Assembly: GCA_034769895.1 (NCBI GenBank)
Contig: CM068367.1
Location: forward strand, 316,323,986 to 316,387,985
Direction of reading: 5' to 3'
DNA: 64,000 nt
Source: Magicicada septendecula
Taxonomy: Eukaryota > Arthropoda > Insecta > Hemiptera > Cicadidae
Below the pieces are notes generated by a model that saw only the letters and a program-made list of their open reading frames with translations, ran no database searches and was not told the DNA's origin. Of the stretch, positions 37,831 through 50,559 are shown in pieces. A program made the position numbers and the translations under genes. How positions within the stretch are numbered: position 1 is the stretch's first letter; the number at the start of each line of letters is the position of its first letter.

Positions 37831-39508
37831 ATCGGTATGGAGAACCATACATGACTTCCATATTCTAATATTTATATTTAAAATCATTTTCAAAATGAAA
37901 TATTACCATAGAAACTACTTCTTTCTACTTACTGCTTCAGCCTTAACCACAGTACTGTGGTCACTAACGTATACCACCTCACGTTATCGCACTCGATTTT
38001 CACTGATGATGGAAGTCGATGGCATTGCCGAAACGTCTGGTTTTGTAGAAAACATTGGACTACGGCCAAACATCCCGGGAAGGAATTTTAACAAAAAATA
38101 CTTCTTTGTTGCCGATAACGTTGTACACATATATATAAAAAATATGCATAAAATTAATGGCTTGTATAAGTTAATGATTGATCTCCATTAAGTAGTGCTC
38201 AAGTTTCCAAAGTTTTAATATTATGATGTCCGTAATTAAAACATCAGAGCAGGTTTAGTGTGTATGAGGGTACACCGTGGACAAAAATTTTCAACATTTC
38301 CTATTGAGTGTTGCTTAGAGTAAAGCTGCGAATCTACAGTGTACGTTTCACAGAACAAACACGCGGAAAAGAAGGAGTGCTCCGAAGTCACTCATGGACC
38401 CTCAGCATCTTGCAGAGGGTTCATTCCCTAAAGACGAAAAGTCTGTCTATGAATCGTTCCTCTGTAAACACGTGCAGTTACACTGCCCAGCGATCCACAG
38501 GAAGCAAATCGCTATCCACGCTGGACACTTTTTCGGCTTGCACGCGTTATGTTGGTATGGGTTTCGGCACTTTCCATTTAAAAAGCGTGCAAATGTAAGA
38601 AAATAAACATGAATGAGGCCAGAAATAACGCAAATTGTGTGTGTGTGTCTTCCCTGCCTTTTTATTGTGGTAGTCATAATAATAAAATGGAAACGTAGGC
38701 ATTACATAATTGAGATATGCTTGCCTGCCACGAACGATATATTTTCTCTCATACATGATTTACATTAAAATGAAAAAATTATAATTTTATTGCCTGGCAA
38801 CAAAATTATTTTATTTTTAAAAATTACCATTGTTTGAAAAAGTTTAAATGAATTTTCAAGTACTTTACTGTTGTTAAAACGTAAAAGGTTGCAGGTAAAC
38901 TACCCCTTCCCCTTAACCGATCTTCACCAAAATCAAAAGTCCTTGAGATCTCTACAATTCAGGGGCGTATGCAAAAAATTATTTGATTCTGTTTGAATTT
39001 GCGGCTGTTATCGTTTGCCATAGAAAATTACCCTTGATAAAAAAACGTTGCAGGTAAACTACCCCTTCCCCTTAACCGATCTTCACCAAAAACAATAGGT
39101 CTTGAGTACTCTACAAATCAGGGCTGTATGCAAAAAATTATTTGATTCTGTTTGAATTTGCGGCTGTTATCGTTTGCCATAGAAAATACCTACCCTTGTT
39201 AAAACATAAAACGTTGCAGGTAAACTACCCCTTTCCCTTAACCGATCTTCACCAAAAACAATAGGTCTTGAGAACTCTACAATTCAGGGCTGTGTGCGAA
39301 ACATTATTTGATTCTGTTTGAATTTGCGGCAGTTATCGTTTGCCATAGAAAAAAATCTAAGACAGACAGACACACACACAGACACTTTTCGAAAAACGAC
39401 TTTTTTTCATGTTTTGAGGGTAGTACAATCAGAATCTGCAATAATCTCGAACACGATTTTTTTTGCCATCACCATACTTCCATTTCCTTAAGAAATATGG
39501 AAGTAAAA
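37831..39508 (+). mobile_element. Tandem-array non-autonomous element, copy B
   Basis: Same left end as copy A (ATCGGTATGGAGAACC at 37831) and same right-end hairpin (39478-39506, an imperfect 29-base palindrome). Besides the shared end modules it carries (i) a CTGATGATGG...GCCGAAACGTC motif at 38003-38037, (ii) a ~390-bp module (38379-38766) shared with copy C at 62466-62857, and (iii) three tandem units with GTAAACTACCCC at 38895, 39053 and 39220. A CAGACAGACACAC microsatellite lies near the right end. Open frames in the 390-bp module differ between copies by frameshift and replacement changes, so it is not coding. Confidence 0.65.
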
Positions 39509-40659
39509 AATATTAGGAGCAAGATGAGACTAAAAACATAGAATGAGGAAATTAAGATAATCAAATGTCAACTAAGGAAAGTCCACTAAATGAGAAATAA
39601 GAATTCAAAACAACACAAAGTATGACGAAAAGTGCAGTATCACTAAAAATGCATGAAGCAAATTCTTATACACAACTGAATATATATAATATTACAAGAT
39701 AGTTCAACAAATTCCAAAAGATTTGGGATACATACATTGAAAAGAGTGGTTAAGACCCTATTAGGAATTCTGGAAGAAGACTGAAAAATTTTGGACTTCA
39801 AAAAATGTACTGAATCTATATTACATTCAAAATACATAATGGTAGATAACTATCTTTTCTACACAGCAGATACATTTACACATAAGGCTTTCTCAAAACC
39901 ATATTTAGTAAGCCGTGTATTTAAAGCTGTCTCATGTACAGGTAAGAGAACCAAGAAAGTGTTGCATAGGAATGGATGGAACAAAGTACAAAATTTCTGT
40001 ATTATTCATTTGTAATAAATGATTATAAAGCAACAATAATGACAATAACGAAAGATTTGAAAAATAAATACTTGAAACATTAAATAGGCCTACTGAAGAC
40101 ATACTAACCTAGGCAGAAACAGTATATATTTTAGTAGAACACAGTACATTATAACATGCTTTCTTTGGGGCAGGGAGGAAAGTCTTTTACAGGCAATGAA
40201 GTCCAAATACATCTACCCAGTAATATGCTATGGCAAAATGACTAAAAAATCTCCCAACTTCATTGCCCATTACTTCTGTCAATGGAACCAACCATGCAAT
40301 TCGCAACTAGTGCAAATAATATTGAATAAAACATTTGGTACTCCTAAATAGACAATATACGAGTATTAAGAAGCTTAAGCTTATAACTTCTGAAATATTA
40401 AACAGACCATATCAAGTCCTGTGTTCAAGTTGCAATATACTCATTTCATATATATTTACACTGATAGCAATAATTTCTATTTTCTTTTTTTTTTCTTTAA
40501 CAACAAAACATCTACCCTCCTCAACATAATGCTACTACATTATAAACTCTGAAATATAATAGTAATTTACAAACGCACAAAAACAAATACATAGTGAACG
40601 CTACATGGGGCATCCCAATATACCAGTATACCATCTGGTATACTCATATATGTACTTAC
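39509..40659. other. Intron 2, donor-side part
   Basis: AT-rich intronic DNA to the exon 2 donor GTAAGT. Nothing recognised. Confidence 0.45.
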
Positions 40660-40806
40660 CTGGGTAAAAGTCATTCGCTTTAGACATTTTAACTCGAGCA
40701 TTTGTGTCCTTCTGTAACTGTGCAATAGTTTCACCTCCTTTTCCAATGATAGCTCCTGATGCAATGCTGGGTACAAGAATCTTAAAATGATACATTCCAT
40801 CACCGC
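40660..40806 (-). CDS. ps: Nova/pasilla exon 2: KH1 core
   Basis: Coding exon of 147 nt with acceptor ttctttacag before 40806 and consensus donor GTAAGT after 40660. It takes one base from exon 1 to make glycine and leaves one base. It encodes [40 protein letters not shown] and SKANDFYP, the core of the first KH domain; the RNA-contacting GXXG loop is GKGG. The FYPG motif is split by the intron and completed in exon 3, as in other Nova genes. With KH2 and KH3 this domain gives the protein its YCAY binding. The start of the exon is set by the phase of exon 1 and by the glycine run that precedes the KH fold. Confidence 0.96.
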
Positions 40807-41987
40807 CTGTAAAGAATAAACATAAACTATGATATAACAAATAAAATAAATTACCAGCTCACCACTGTAAAGACGTTTTGTCAACACTTCTAACAACTCT
40901 TAGATTTTGTTGTCCATGACGTGTCCGATGTTATCAACTAACTACCTAAAATAATACTCACATGTCAGTATTACTTTATATAGTTACTTCTGACAAGTTA
41001 CATTAATATTTTGCTGCTAAAAGACTAGTGAAAGATTTTATGCAGAACTCCACTCCATGTGTATTAGGCTACATAATGTGTGATAAAAAAGAATCAATGA
41101 TGATGAAAATGAATGATCAATGAATGATGTAAATGAAGCTCCCCCAAACTTAACATCTGTTAGCTTATTATAATTTACCACACATATATATATAGCCTAT
41201 ATATACAATATTTTTAATTATACCAGCTAATCTAGTTTGTTTACAGTAATTATATATTTACAATTAACAACTTCAATTACAATACTTGTCATCAATTTAC
41301 ATAATTTACAATTACAATCATCATTTCTTGTATACTTTTAAACAGTTAACAAAATTTAATTGACATTAAAGGGCACTATTCCATGGCCAGATGTGATAAT
41401 ATGAGCTTGACATTTATATCATTACAAAATCATTAAAATTTCTTTTCAGCTTCTTCCACAATATCTACACACACTATAGATTTCAGTCAACTTAAATGAT
41501 CTTGCATTTCAGTATTCTAACTGTTTACAAATCCAAGGATATTTCTGATCTACTATGTGAAAATCCAATCCAATAACATTTGCACAATGTATGCATATCC
41601 AAACATTGCACATTCATTATTATTTCCTAGCTTTAATTGTATTTGAGTTTGAAAGAGTTTACAGGTTGTTAAATGTAATACAATTTGCATCTGCTTTTAC
41701 GGAAGCACTCTGTTCTGTCTGTTCTTAGCACATGTGAGTGTGGAGAGTTTCAAGTCCGTAAACTACAAGTAACTAAATGCAATGCAGAACAGGCTTGAAG
41801 TTATAAGAAAAAATTAACTTACTGAATGATGCTCATAACTATATGAGCAATATGCAGCTATGAATATCAATAACAGAGATTAAACGTATCATTTTAGAAT
41901 GCAATAATTGTTTAAATATGTGTATTCATAATTATTTTCTGTACACACAAATGAATTTTAGTGAGCTCAATAAATTCTCATATTAAC
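40807..41987. other. Intron 1, acceptor-side part
   Basis: AT-rich, with a CACACATATATATATA patch near 41180. Nothing recognised. Confidence 0.45.
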
Positions 41988-42181
41988 AGTACAACAGGGA
42001 AACGCAGAAACTGAAAAATATTAATGTTTGTTACAATGTTCCAAAACAGTTAATATAATCACGGTAAGTCCAGAAAGTAAAGTTTAGTACAACAGGGAAA
42101 CGCAGAAACTGAAAAATATTGTTTGTTACAATGTTCCAAAACAGTTAATATAATCACGATAAGTCCAGAAAGTAAAGTTTA
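41988..42181. repeat. Two-copy tandem duplication, unit 98/95 bp
   Basis: Units at 41988-42085 and 42086-42181 both begin AGTACAACAGGGAAACGC and end AGAAAGTAAAGTTTA. The second lacks three bases (AAT) and has one G-to-A change, so the duplication is recent. Confidence 0.95.
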
Positions 42182-43618
42182 ACACGATAAAAAAAAAAGT
42201 TTCCTTTACAAAACATCTTTACACTGGTATCATATTTTAGATACATTTTCTCAACAAACGTGTGCTTAGTTCAAAATAAAAATAAATCTCTCAATATCTG
42301 CCAACTTATAACAATTTAACTATATTTATTTGAGATGTGAAAATTTAAAGAATGGTCTAGTTTAAAAATCTGGGTACTCCATTACTTATTTGTCATTATA
42401 CTTCTTATCTATAGGGATGGTTAGCATTTTTAATGCTCTAAAGTAATTTCTGCTCTTGGTTTTTGTGGCAACTGAATTTTATCAATATGCTGGAATACTA
42501 CCTGCAAGGGGCCTCTACTAGTAAAACACATGACAAAATATAAACACATTAAAGATATTTCTAATACAACAAAAATTAATAACACAATTTTTGCCATCTT
42601 ATGCATCTTGATATAAATCTGACATTCTAACACCTTTTCTTTTTATAGAACAAGTTTAAAATCTATTCGTGGCACGCTAAATCCATCACAGCCACAATGA
42701 GGCTCCTTTAACTATTTATTAGTTACTCCTTCCAGCAACACAAAAACGCTTTGTCACTAACAACTTCCTTGGGAGTGGGAAGGATGAAGAAACATGGTCA
42801 GATGAAGATACAATACTGTGGAAAGCTAAGTCATGCACAACAATGGACACACCTCATGATATCTAAGTTAACATTCAGTGGAATCTTCACATGCCAATTT
42901 TATTTATAGAAAATGGTTTTTATAAAAATATTGTTAAACACATTAGTTCTTGCAAAATATGTTAAATGCATCAAACCATTTCAACTGATATAAAATACAA
43001 ATATTTTATACATATGTAAACAGTTTAAAAAATATGGAATATTACGAATTATAAGAACTGATATTAGGTGAGATGACAAAACAAATCAGTTGAAGACAAT
43101 TCCACAAGACAAAAACTGTAGCACAAGCCATTCAATATCAAGAATCATAAAAATGAAAGAATGAAGTAAAATTGAGATCTATATATGAGTAGTTTGTATA
43201 TTCATTATACCAATAGGGCAAAATTACTGAGTATAATAAGGGCTGACGTGGAGTGGAGTTCAGTAAACAACATAACATAAAAAATGTCAAGTACACCATT
43301 ACTAAAATGAATTAATGTATAGTGAATACAAGGCAAGTCATGTACAATAATCGAAAATGTATTTAAAGAGAACTTTAAAACTGTATAGCAAAGAACTAAA
43401 CAATAAAAACTTCCTTCTTTGTTGAGAGTTGTATAATCAAAGGCTTATGATTTAAGTGTACATGCTACATTAATCACTCTTTTATACCAAGAACTACATG
43501 AACTACTAGAACTTTAACAAAACATGTTAAACATTTTGACTGTTATATTCATGCTGAAATGCAAAAATTAACACATGATCTTATGTACTGCAGAAAAACA
43601 CAGAAATGTTGAAATTAT
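42182..43618. other. Intron 1 sequence
   Basis: AT-rich DNA; no gene or clear repeat. Confidence 0.45.
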
Positions 43619-44697
43619 GATGTTTGTCTAAAAAGTAATGAAACTCACTGTATAAAATTATTTATCGTTACATTAACTAGAAAACAATTTCATCTCTTGC
43701 AAAGTCACTCCACAGAGATGCTGTTCCCATAAACAGTGCTGCATATCTTCAGCTGTCCATCGCAATCTTTTAGATGTTCTCCATATTATATCAAAATGAT
43801 GTTGGTTATTGATTTTTTGAAACAGAAAATTAACAGATGAATTAAGATCAAAAGAGAAGGAAGGTTGGGACACCACAGAAAAGCCCTTTATGGCCAAATA
43901 CTCGTTCAAAGAAAGTACGGTGTAGCATAAAGTAATGAAGCAACCAAGGGTCATCAATTTCTAGCCCAGACATGAAATGAATGGCCTTTCCTCTGAGTTT
44001 CTCAAATTTGACTGACTTTTCAATCCTAAAGGCAAAAATTCCTTGTACATAAACATTTAATACTGAAAAAATAATGAGTATTGATGTAACCTTGGATTTG
44101 CTCTTTCTTGCTTTCTGTGGATGTTATAAGTTTTGTTCTTTTCAATTCTTCACTTTACCATTTTGTTTTGTTTCATACTCAATGAGTTCATGATTATTAT
44201 CTGTTATTACTTTTTTATATGAAACAGTATCATTTTCTATGCACTCACGAAAGACATGATACATACTTTTTCTCCTGCTCTTCTGTTCCTGACTGAGATT
44301 TTTTAGGATCACTTCAAATCGTGCATCAAAATTTCATGAACAGTCTAGTGACTTAAATTAGTTCGCATTTCATCATTCTTACCATCAGACACCAATCAGA
44401 TTGTTGAAACCTCTTACTTTCAACACATCATTGTCAGTTTATGCTATGCTTGCTCATCATACGGCACAGTTTCCTGCCAATCCAAAAAGGTTTGTTCTGT
44501 TATTATTAATGCTGCTCATTATTACTGAGTTCCATTTCTATAAGTGTACAAAACAAAAAGTAAGGCACAGTCAAATCTTGTAAGTTATGAATTTGAAAAT
44601 TTTTATGAATTTAAACACAACTGTTGCACTGACTGTCTCATGTGATGCCACCTCATGGGGAAAACGTCAGTCTCATTACTTTCACAGATACCTCAAA
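43619..44697 (-). mobile_element. Probable old mariner/Tc1-like element
   Basis: The ends are imperfect inverted repeats: AAAGTAATGAAACT near 43632-43645 and AGTCTCATTACTTT near 44669-44682, each followed outward by related bases. The ~1.08-kb length and the wording of the ends (TCATTACTTT..AGAC) suit mariner-like elements. Inside on the minus strand only fragments of a reading frame remain, such as LEIDDPWLLHYFMLHRTF and RTSKRLRWTAEDMQHCLWEQ, without an identifiable catalytic triad. It may be a heavily decayed transposase. Family assignment is tentative. Confidence 0.4.
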
Positions 44698-45141
44698 TAA
44701 TATTAAACAAAGTTACTTTACTAATAAGTTTTAAAGCATCTGTTTTATGTGGTTTTAAGTTAACAATTTCATAGTAGGATTCTTGAAGTCAAACTAATTT
44801 TTTAGAGTGGTGAAAGGTGTCACCTGATGAAACTGGGGTAATAAGCAAAATTAAATTAAATTTACGACTGACAGTACAATTCTGAACCAATCCTTAAAAT
44901 AATCTAATATAATATAAAAGTGCTGATGTTTACACATTTAACTATTTAACAACAGTCCACCATGTTATAATTCGATGTTATATGTCCACCATTTAAAACT
45001 TCGATGTTACAATGCTATTATTTTAATTATTACATGACAACCCATTGAAAGAAAAATATAAAAAATAGTTTGGAAGTGGACTAAATCTGAATCTGGTTTT
45101 GTAAATAACTGATACCACTTTTAAATGTGTCACACAATTCT

Positions 45142-45191
<50 letters not shown>

Positions 45192-48089
45192 CAATTAGAC
45201 AAAACATTATTTACTCAATATTTTAATTTAAACATTTGTTAACATTGTTACGTTGTTTGAACTTCATCTTCTTTATGTTTATCACTCTGTCTTTGCTGAC
45301 ATTAAAGCAAATACTAGTGTACTCTCATTCGTTACAGGTATTTTCTCAGCTGTGTGTGTGTGTGTTTTGGAGTGATAATAGAATACACAAGCACATAAGC
45401 ACTGTCAAATAAATTAAAATTTATATATTACTGCTAAAAAATTTTACACTTTGAGGAGAAAACTCTGGGTCATAAATTTCTGGATGTTTCTTCAAAAATA
45501 AGAACAGCTGTATGAAGAAATTGTACTGAAATAACTTAAAACATGTATGTAATGTTGTAAATTCTCCAAAATAAGTGAAAAACAATTTATGGAAATAGAA
45601 ATTAGAGGAATTCAGAATAATCAAGTTGCCACAGACATCATACAAATTAGGTAATAAAATAAATTGTAACAGCAGTTAATAATTGTAAAATCTCATAAGG
45701 AATGTAAATTACATAAAAGATGTTTATAAAATAGATTTACTGCCCATAAAACGCTTATTAATAAACCAAAATTAAAAAATAGAAATTGTTATACAAGCAA
45801 CAAGCACAATGAATAAGAAAGGATTTTTCAACAATTAGGTTTACAAATTTCCAAAAGAATGTCATTCTAGCAAAAAGCTTCAAGGAGTTTACATTGAAAC
45901 AGAAGCATGTGCGAAAAAATTAAGAGAAAATCGTTTGAATAATATTATTAGTCATTCAAGAGAAATTAACATTTGATAAATGCAACCTAAAAAGTTAACC
46001 ATGATAAATATTGCATAAACCGAAACAGCATAAATTATTACAAATTAAGTAAGAATTCATAGACAATAAATTAATACAAACCAGGTAAAAACTAAAAATA
46101 ATCCAATTTAAAACATCAAAACTGTGCAAAACACTGAATTCAAAAGAAATAATATAAGAAGGTAAGCATACCTCTTATATTTCATAGTGTGAATAAAAGA
46201 AATTTAATTGTTAAACATTATATGCTATGAGTGAATTAAACAGAATTATTTTAAAAAAACACACATTTAGTAATCACAGTGAAGTGAAAACCCACAATTT
46301 ATTTTCGTTTTATTAAAAAAAAAAACACGCATGAGGTTTACATATGAGAAAGTTGTAAGTCACTACTGCTCCATAGTTTTATGACTGTAATTGGAACTAA
46401 CTAATACACAGTGGCACAATTAGAAAATAATTTGTATTTTTAATTTGTACAAAAAATTGTTTTTATTTGAGTTTTAGGAGTTGTAAAAAGAGTTTTTTTT
46501 TGTATTATTCTATCACTTGTTATAAAAAAATAACAGTTGCTACTACCTGTCCTGAGACATCATCCTTAAATAATAATAAAGTTCTATGAGCACCAATTTT
46601 TGTTTTCAATCTTAGTGAATAACAACACACACACACACACACTTACATATTAATAGGCCATATTATTTATTACAGAAACAATTAGCTTTCTGTAAGTATA
46701 CTATTTTATTTTGTGACCCATGTACAATACTTTTAGTACTCAATTAAGAATATGGGTTACCGTACACTAAAGTTCCCCCTTCCTGCACATGTTAACTTCT
46801 TTGGCCACTGTCACTTGATTGAATGGGTAGATTGAATTGGTGGCTAAACTTGGGACAACCCAAGTGTTAAGTGTATGCCAACCTTTCCTGACACTGACGG
46901 AGCTTGAAAAGCATTATTGAGATTATCTTCAGTACTCTTATGGCATGCCATTCTTAAATTGTGATGTACTCACAGACTGTAACACCATCTACAAATGTAT
47001 GAAGGCAAACCACATTCAGAGTCCTCCTGTACTTCCACATAAGCAAATATTATCAGTTGGTCAATGCTTGGTTTGAATTTCTGTAGATGTTCTAGGAGAG
47101 AAAGTGGAATACAGATGACGAATGATTATTTGCTCCTTAAAAATCATTCACAATACAGAAGACCACAAAGACGAGAACATCAAAAATAAAACTACTGCAT
47201 AGTCGTTATACCTGACTATACATTATTTTGTTTAACTTTGGTAAAAATAATAATAAATAAATAAACAACTGAAAAACTTGGATAAGAAATCTGTAGGTAT
47301 ACAATATAATTACTGATCCTACAATAACCAATGTTCATCTTATGAGTTTTCTTACTAAAACTATTGTTTAATATATCCAAAGTTCTATATTTTTTCAATA
47401 ACAGTACAGTACAATATCGAAGGGTACAACTGCACAACAGAAAAGAAGAAAACTCAGCAAACATGCACACAGACTAACAATGAAATTTAAGTAAATTATT
47501 TACATGGCTATAAATGTATGTGGAGTTTTTGTACATCGACTTACTCGCATTATTTATCTGAATACAAATTATATTTAAGTCTGAGATCATATAAAGTTGG
47601 AACAATTACACTGATATTAATAATCTACACTAATCACTGAACATGAAAAATTTTAATGAGTTGATTAAATGATTTTATTGACTTAGCTTTGATAATACTA
47701 TAATTAATATTAACTATTAAAGAAAACATTTAGATTTACTTTAGTCATGAATGCTGTACACATTAACTTTTTTAAGTGCTTTCCTGTTTACATATTCCTT
47801 AATATGAAAGACTAAAAATATGCCTAGTCAAAGAACTCAATTAACAGGATATCTGAACAGTTAGCCAAGGTATCTGAACAGATAATGAACGAGATTTATC
47901 ATGTGTCTATCTTGGCCATGCAACTGTCCCTTAAAACGTTATGTCCTTTTCACTTACTATACAAGTTAGCCATTAACTAGGGAAGTCTGTCATTGTCATT
48001 TTGTATATCATTATTTTAAATAGTAACACTACTATTTTTGAATTCTATTACAAGGCTTACCATGGAAGCACGAGTCATTACTTAAAACA
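44698..48089. other. Intron 1 sequence with two microsatellites
   Basis: AT-rich. Holds (AT)n at about 45145-45189 and (AC)n at about 46624-46642. A slightly GC-richer stretch at 46760-47130 shows no protein pattern. The frames at 45421-45645 and 47216-47470 are not recognised. Confidence 0.5.
45145..45189. repeat. (AT)n microsatellite
   Basis: About 45 bases of perfect AT alternation. Confidence 0.95.
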
Positions 48090-48355
48090 TTAATTTCCAG
48101 GCTGGTTGGGCCGTGGTTGATTGCTCTCTGGTGTTATCATAACTAAACGTTTCAGTTATCATAACAACACACTGGAGGCCTTTTTCAGTAGTAAAAATTA
48201 TCTAGGGGTACCTTCAGCCTATCATCCCTTTGTCGACCTATTTTTAATTTTTAACTTTTACTAATGGGAAAGGACTCTGGCAGGTGGCTGAAACAGCTGG
48301 TTATGGCAATACCAGTGAGTAATCGACCACAGCCCAACAGCCCGGAAACTAATCT
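48090..48355. repeat. Inverted repeat with arms of ~100 bp
   Basis: The left arm (about 48090-48195: TTTCCAGGCTGGTTGGGCC, GTGGTTGATTGCTC, GTTTCAGTTATC, CTTTTTCAGTAGTAAAAA) is mirrored by the right arm (about 48255-48355), whose reverse complement has the same landmarks. The left arm also holds two copies of the near-palindrome GTTATCATAAC (48133-48143 and 48155-48165). On the minus strand 48150-48187 has the CTGAAAAAGGCC...CTGAAACG pattern. The locus at 22395-22530 is a related single arm. Confidence 0.7.
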
Positions 48356-48959
48356 TTTAAGTACTACTACTTTTGACTAACTTTAACCTCCCAAATTCTG
48401 AATCTCATTAGATCCAAAATATTTCTAATCTCATTATTTTTTCTTTTGTTTTTAAATATAAAATACAATAAAGCTGAAAATTATGTAATTTTTCTAATTA
48501 ATGTAATAACATACTATTGTATTTTATGTATTACTATTATTTTTAGGTAACTGAATAGCTTTTAAACTGTGACGTTCCTCTATATATAGATTTTAATCAC
48601 AATTCAACATTCTTGTGCACATAAAGAATTTGTATTTTTTTTTCAACCCTATTTAATTACTTTTGACAATTTCATATGACAAATTGACATTTTTTTTCAG
48701 TTGACTCAAGATTTATAATGTAAGAATCACTTGTCAAATATAGCAATTATACAACATTAAGTTATATTTTAGAAAACAATAATATTCTAATTAGCCCCCC
48801 ACCAGCCTAATTAGAAAAAATGTACAATTTTACAAATAAATATCTTGAAAAATAATGTGGATGATTTATAGGGGCCTGATTACAAATTTCTTGTCTGAAA
48901 TACACCACTGATAAGAGCCTCAAATATCGGAGTGATTTGGGGAAATAGCTATGCTTGTG
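48356..48959. other. Intron 1 sequence
   Basis: AT-rich DNA; nothing recognised. Confidence 0.45.
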
Positions 48960-50095
48960 GAACTGGATATACAGATTCACAACTTGGAATTTACACAGTT
49001 TAAATCAGGCACACGCCTTCAAGGCTGAGGCAAAAAAGATCAAGCCGGAATAGAAGTAAGATGAACCAATAATGGTGCACTGCAGAAGAAAGATTTCTCT
49101 CTGTATTATAGCAGGAGCTAAGGGAGACATGAGTTTGGTATTGGGTCCTTGTCTGTAGCATGCTGAAACATGCAGTAATGGACTTTCAGCACGTCAGTGA
49201 CAGATTGTACACGCTCTGTGTAGAGGTCACACAGTCAGCATTGGTTTCATCTCTGTATATGAACCACATGAGGAGAGGTGTGATAAGAAGAGTTTTTACG
49301 AACAGCCTGACTGCATGATCTCAAGATTGCTCTGGGGGATGTTAATGCAAAAGTTGGGAAAAAAGCAGAATACATGCCTACAATAAGGTACCATAGCCTA
49401 CATGAAAGGCCCAGTGTCAATGGGGGAAAGGCTGGTAAGTTTTGCTGCTTCCAAGTCTTTAGTTACAGTGAGTTTAATATTACCTCATAACAGTGTGCAT
49501 AAACCAAATTTACTTCCTCCTAATAATACAGCCACCAGTCACATAGATCACATTCTTATATCTAGTACTCATTATAGTAGTGCAGAGGATATAAGATCAT
49601 TTTGTGGTGCAGATATAAATTCAGATCACAATTTAGTGCTGATGAAGTTCAGAGGACAGCTTGGAAAGGTACCTACAATAGAAAACAAGGAAGTGAAACT
49701 GTGAAACCTTAAACATCTTGACCAAAAAAATGAACGAGAACTTCATGATGATGTCTGCCATTGTAACAGGTGACTTCATGCTCTCGTGGTGAATCACACA
49801 TCAATGAAAAGGAAAGGAATACATACAAAAAGAATGGTATTTGATGCTACCAAAGCTGTGTCTAAAGAAAGAGACAGACCACCATGGAATGACTGATCTA
49901 ATGGTGAAACTGAAATTGGACTTAAGGAGTGGAATGAGCAAAGACTAGCAGGGATGAATACAAGGCAAAATGCTCAGAAGTACTGTGATGCCAGGTTAAT
50001 GTTAAGATACGTGTTAGACAGAAAAAGAGAAACTCTAATGAAGGGCATAGAAAATATATGAGACCTCAAGACATGTAAAAAAAAAAAAAAAAAAC
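48960..50095 (+). pseudogene. Non-LTR (LINE) retrotransposon relic, endonuclease region
   Basis: The best part, 49402-49704, encodes the end of an apurinic-type endonuclease: SFAASKSLVTVSLILPHNSV, then HIDHILISSTHYSSAEDIRS and GADINSDHNLVLMKFRG. The SDH near its end and the xIDHxLI block are catalytic and structural hallmarks of LINE endonucleases, which nick the target DNA. Upstream fragments (VSIGFISVYEPHEE, LLWGMLMQKLGKK near 49332) match the middle of the same domain in other frames. Downstream, RDRPPWND and KYCDARLMLRYVLDRKRETL match the linker before the reverse transcriptase, which is absent. The pattern is that of proteins often labelled craniofacial development protein 2-like, an RTE/jockey-type LINE. 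A poly-A run of 18 at 50078-50095 ends it. Broken by stops and shifts. Confidence 0.72.
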
Positions 50096-50559
50096 TATCT
50101 TATAGATAAGTAGACACAATCCAAAAAGGATATACTAGCTAAGAAAGAATAATAAAGAACAAAGGTTGAGAAATACTAAGTCTCAAGAATGATTTCTTGG
50201 ACAGACAGAGGTGGCATTTTTGTCATACTCCACAACTGATCAGGCTCACACTAGTTGTGCTCCGTCTTCCTGTCTCAATTAAGAATTTGTATAATCATGC
50301 TGTGTAATGATGAAATGCAAGAGATGCTATGCCATTTGCTGTCTCTATGGTGTGCCGTGAGCCTAGCAATCTTTTTGATGATTGCTATTTTGTCTTACAA
50401 ACACACAACCATATAAAAGTAATACCCAAATGTGGCATCTGCTCTCAGACTGGTTCCTCACAGAGAAGTTTTACCAATATCAACTCCACCATTGAAGTGA
50501 GATGATACTATACTTCAGACCTTAGTGAAACTGATGCAAATGTAGACCTTTCTGAGAAT
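50096..50559. other. Intron 1 sequence between relics
   Basis: Slightly GC-richer than the surroundings; part may belong to the following relic, but no pattern is firm. Confidence 0.35.

Noticed and set aside
38308..38606. Conserved open frames in the 390-bp module of copy B (also in copy C at 62480-62693)
   Set aside because: The frame is broken by an extra T in copy C, and most differences change the amino acid, so repetition and not selection explains the similarity.
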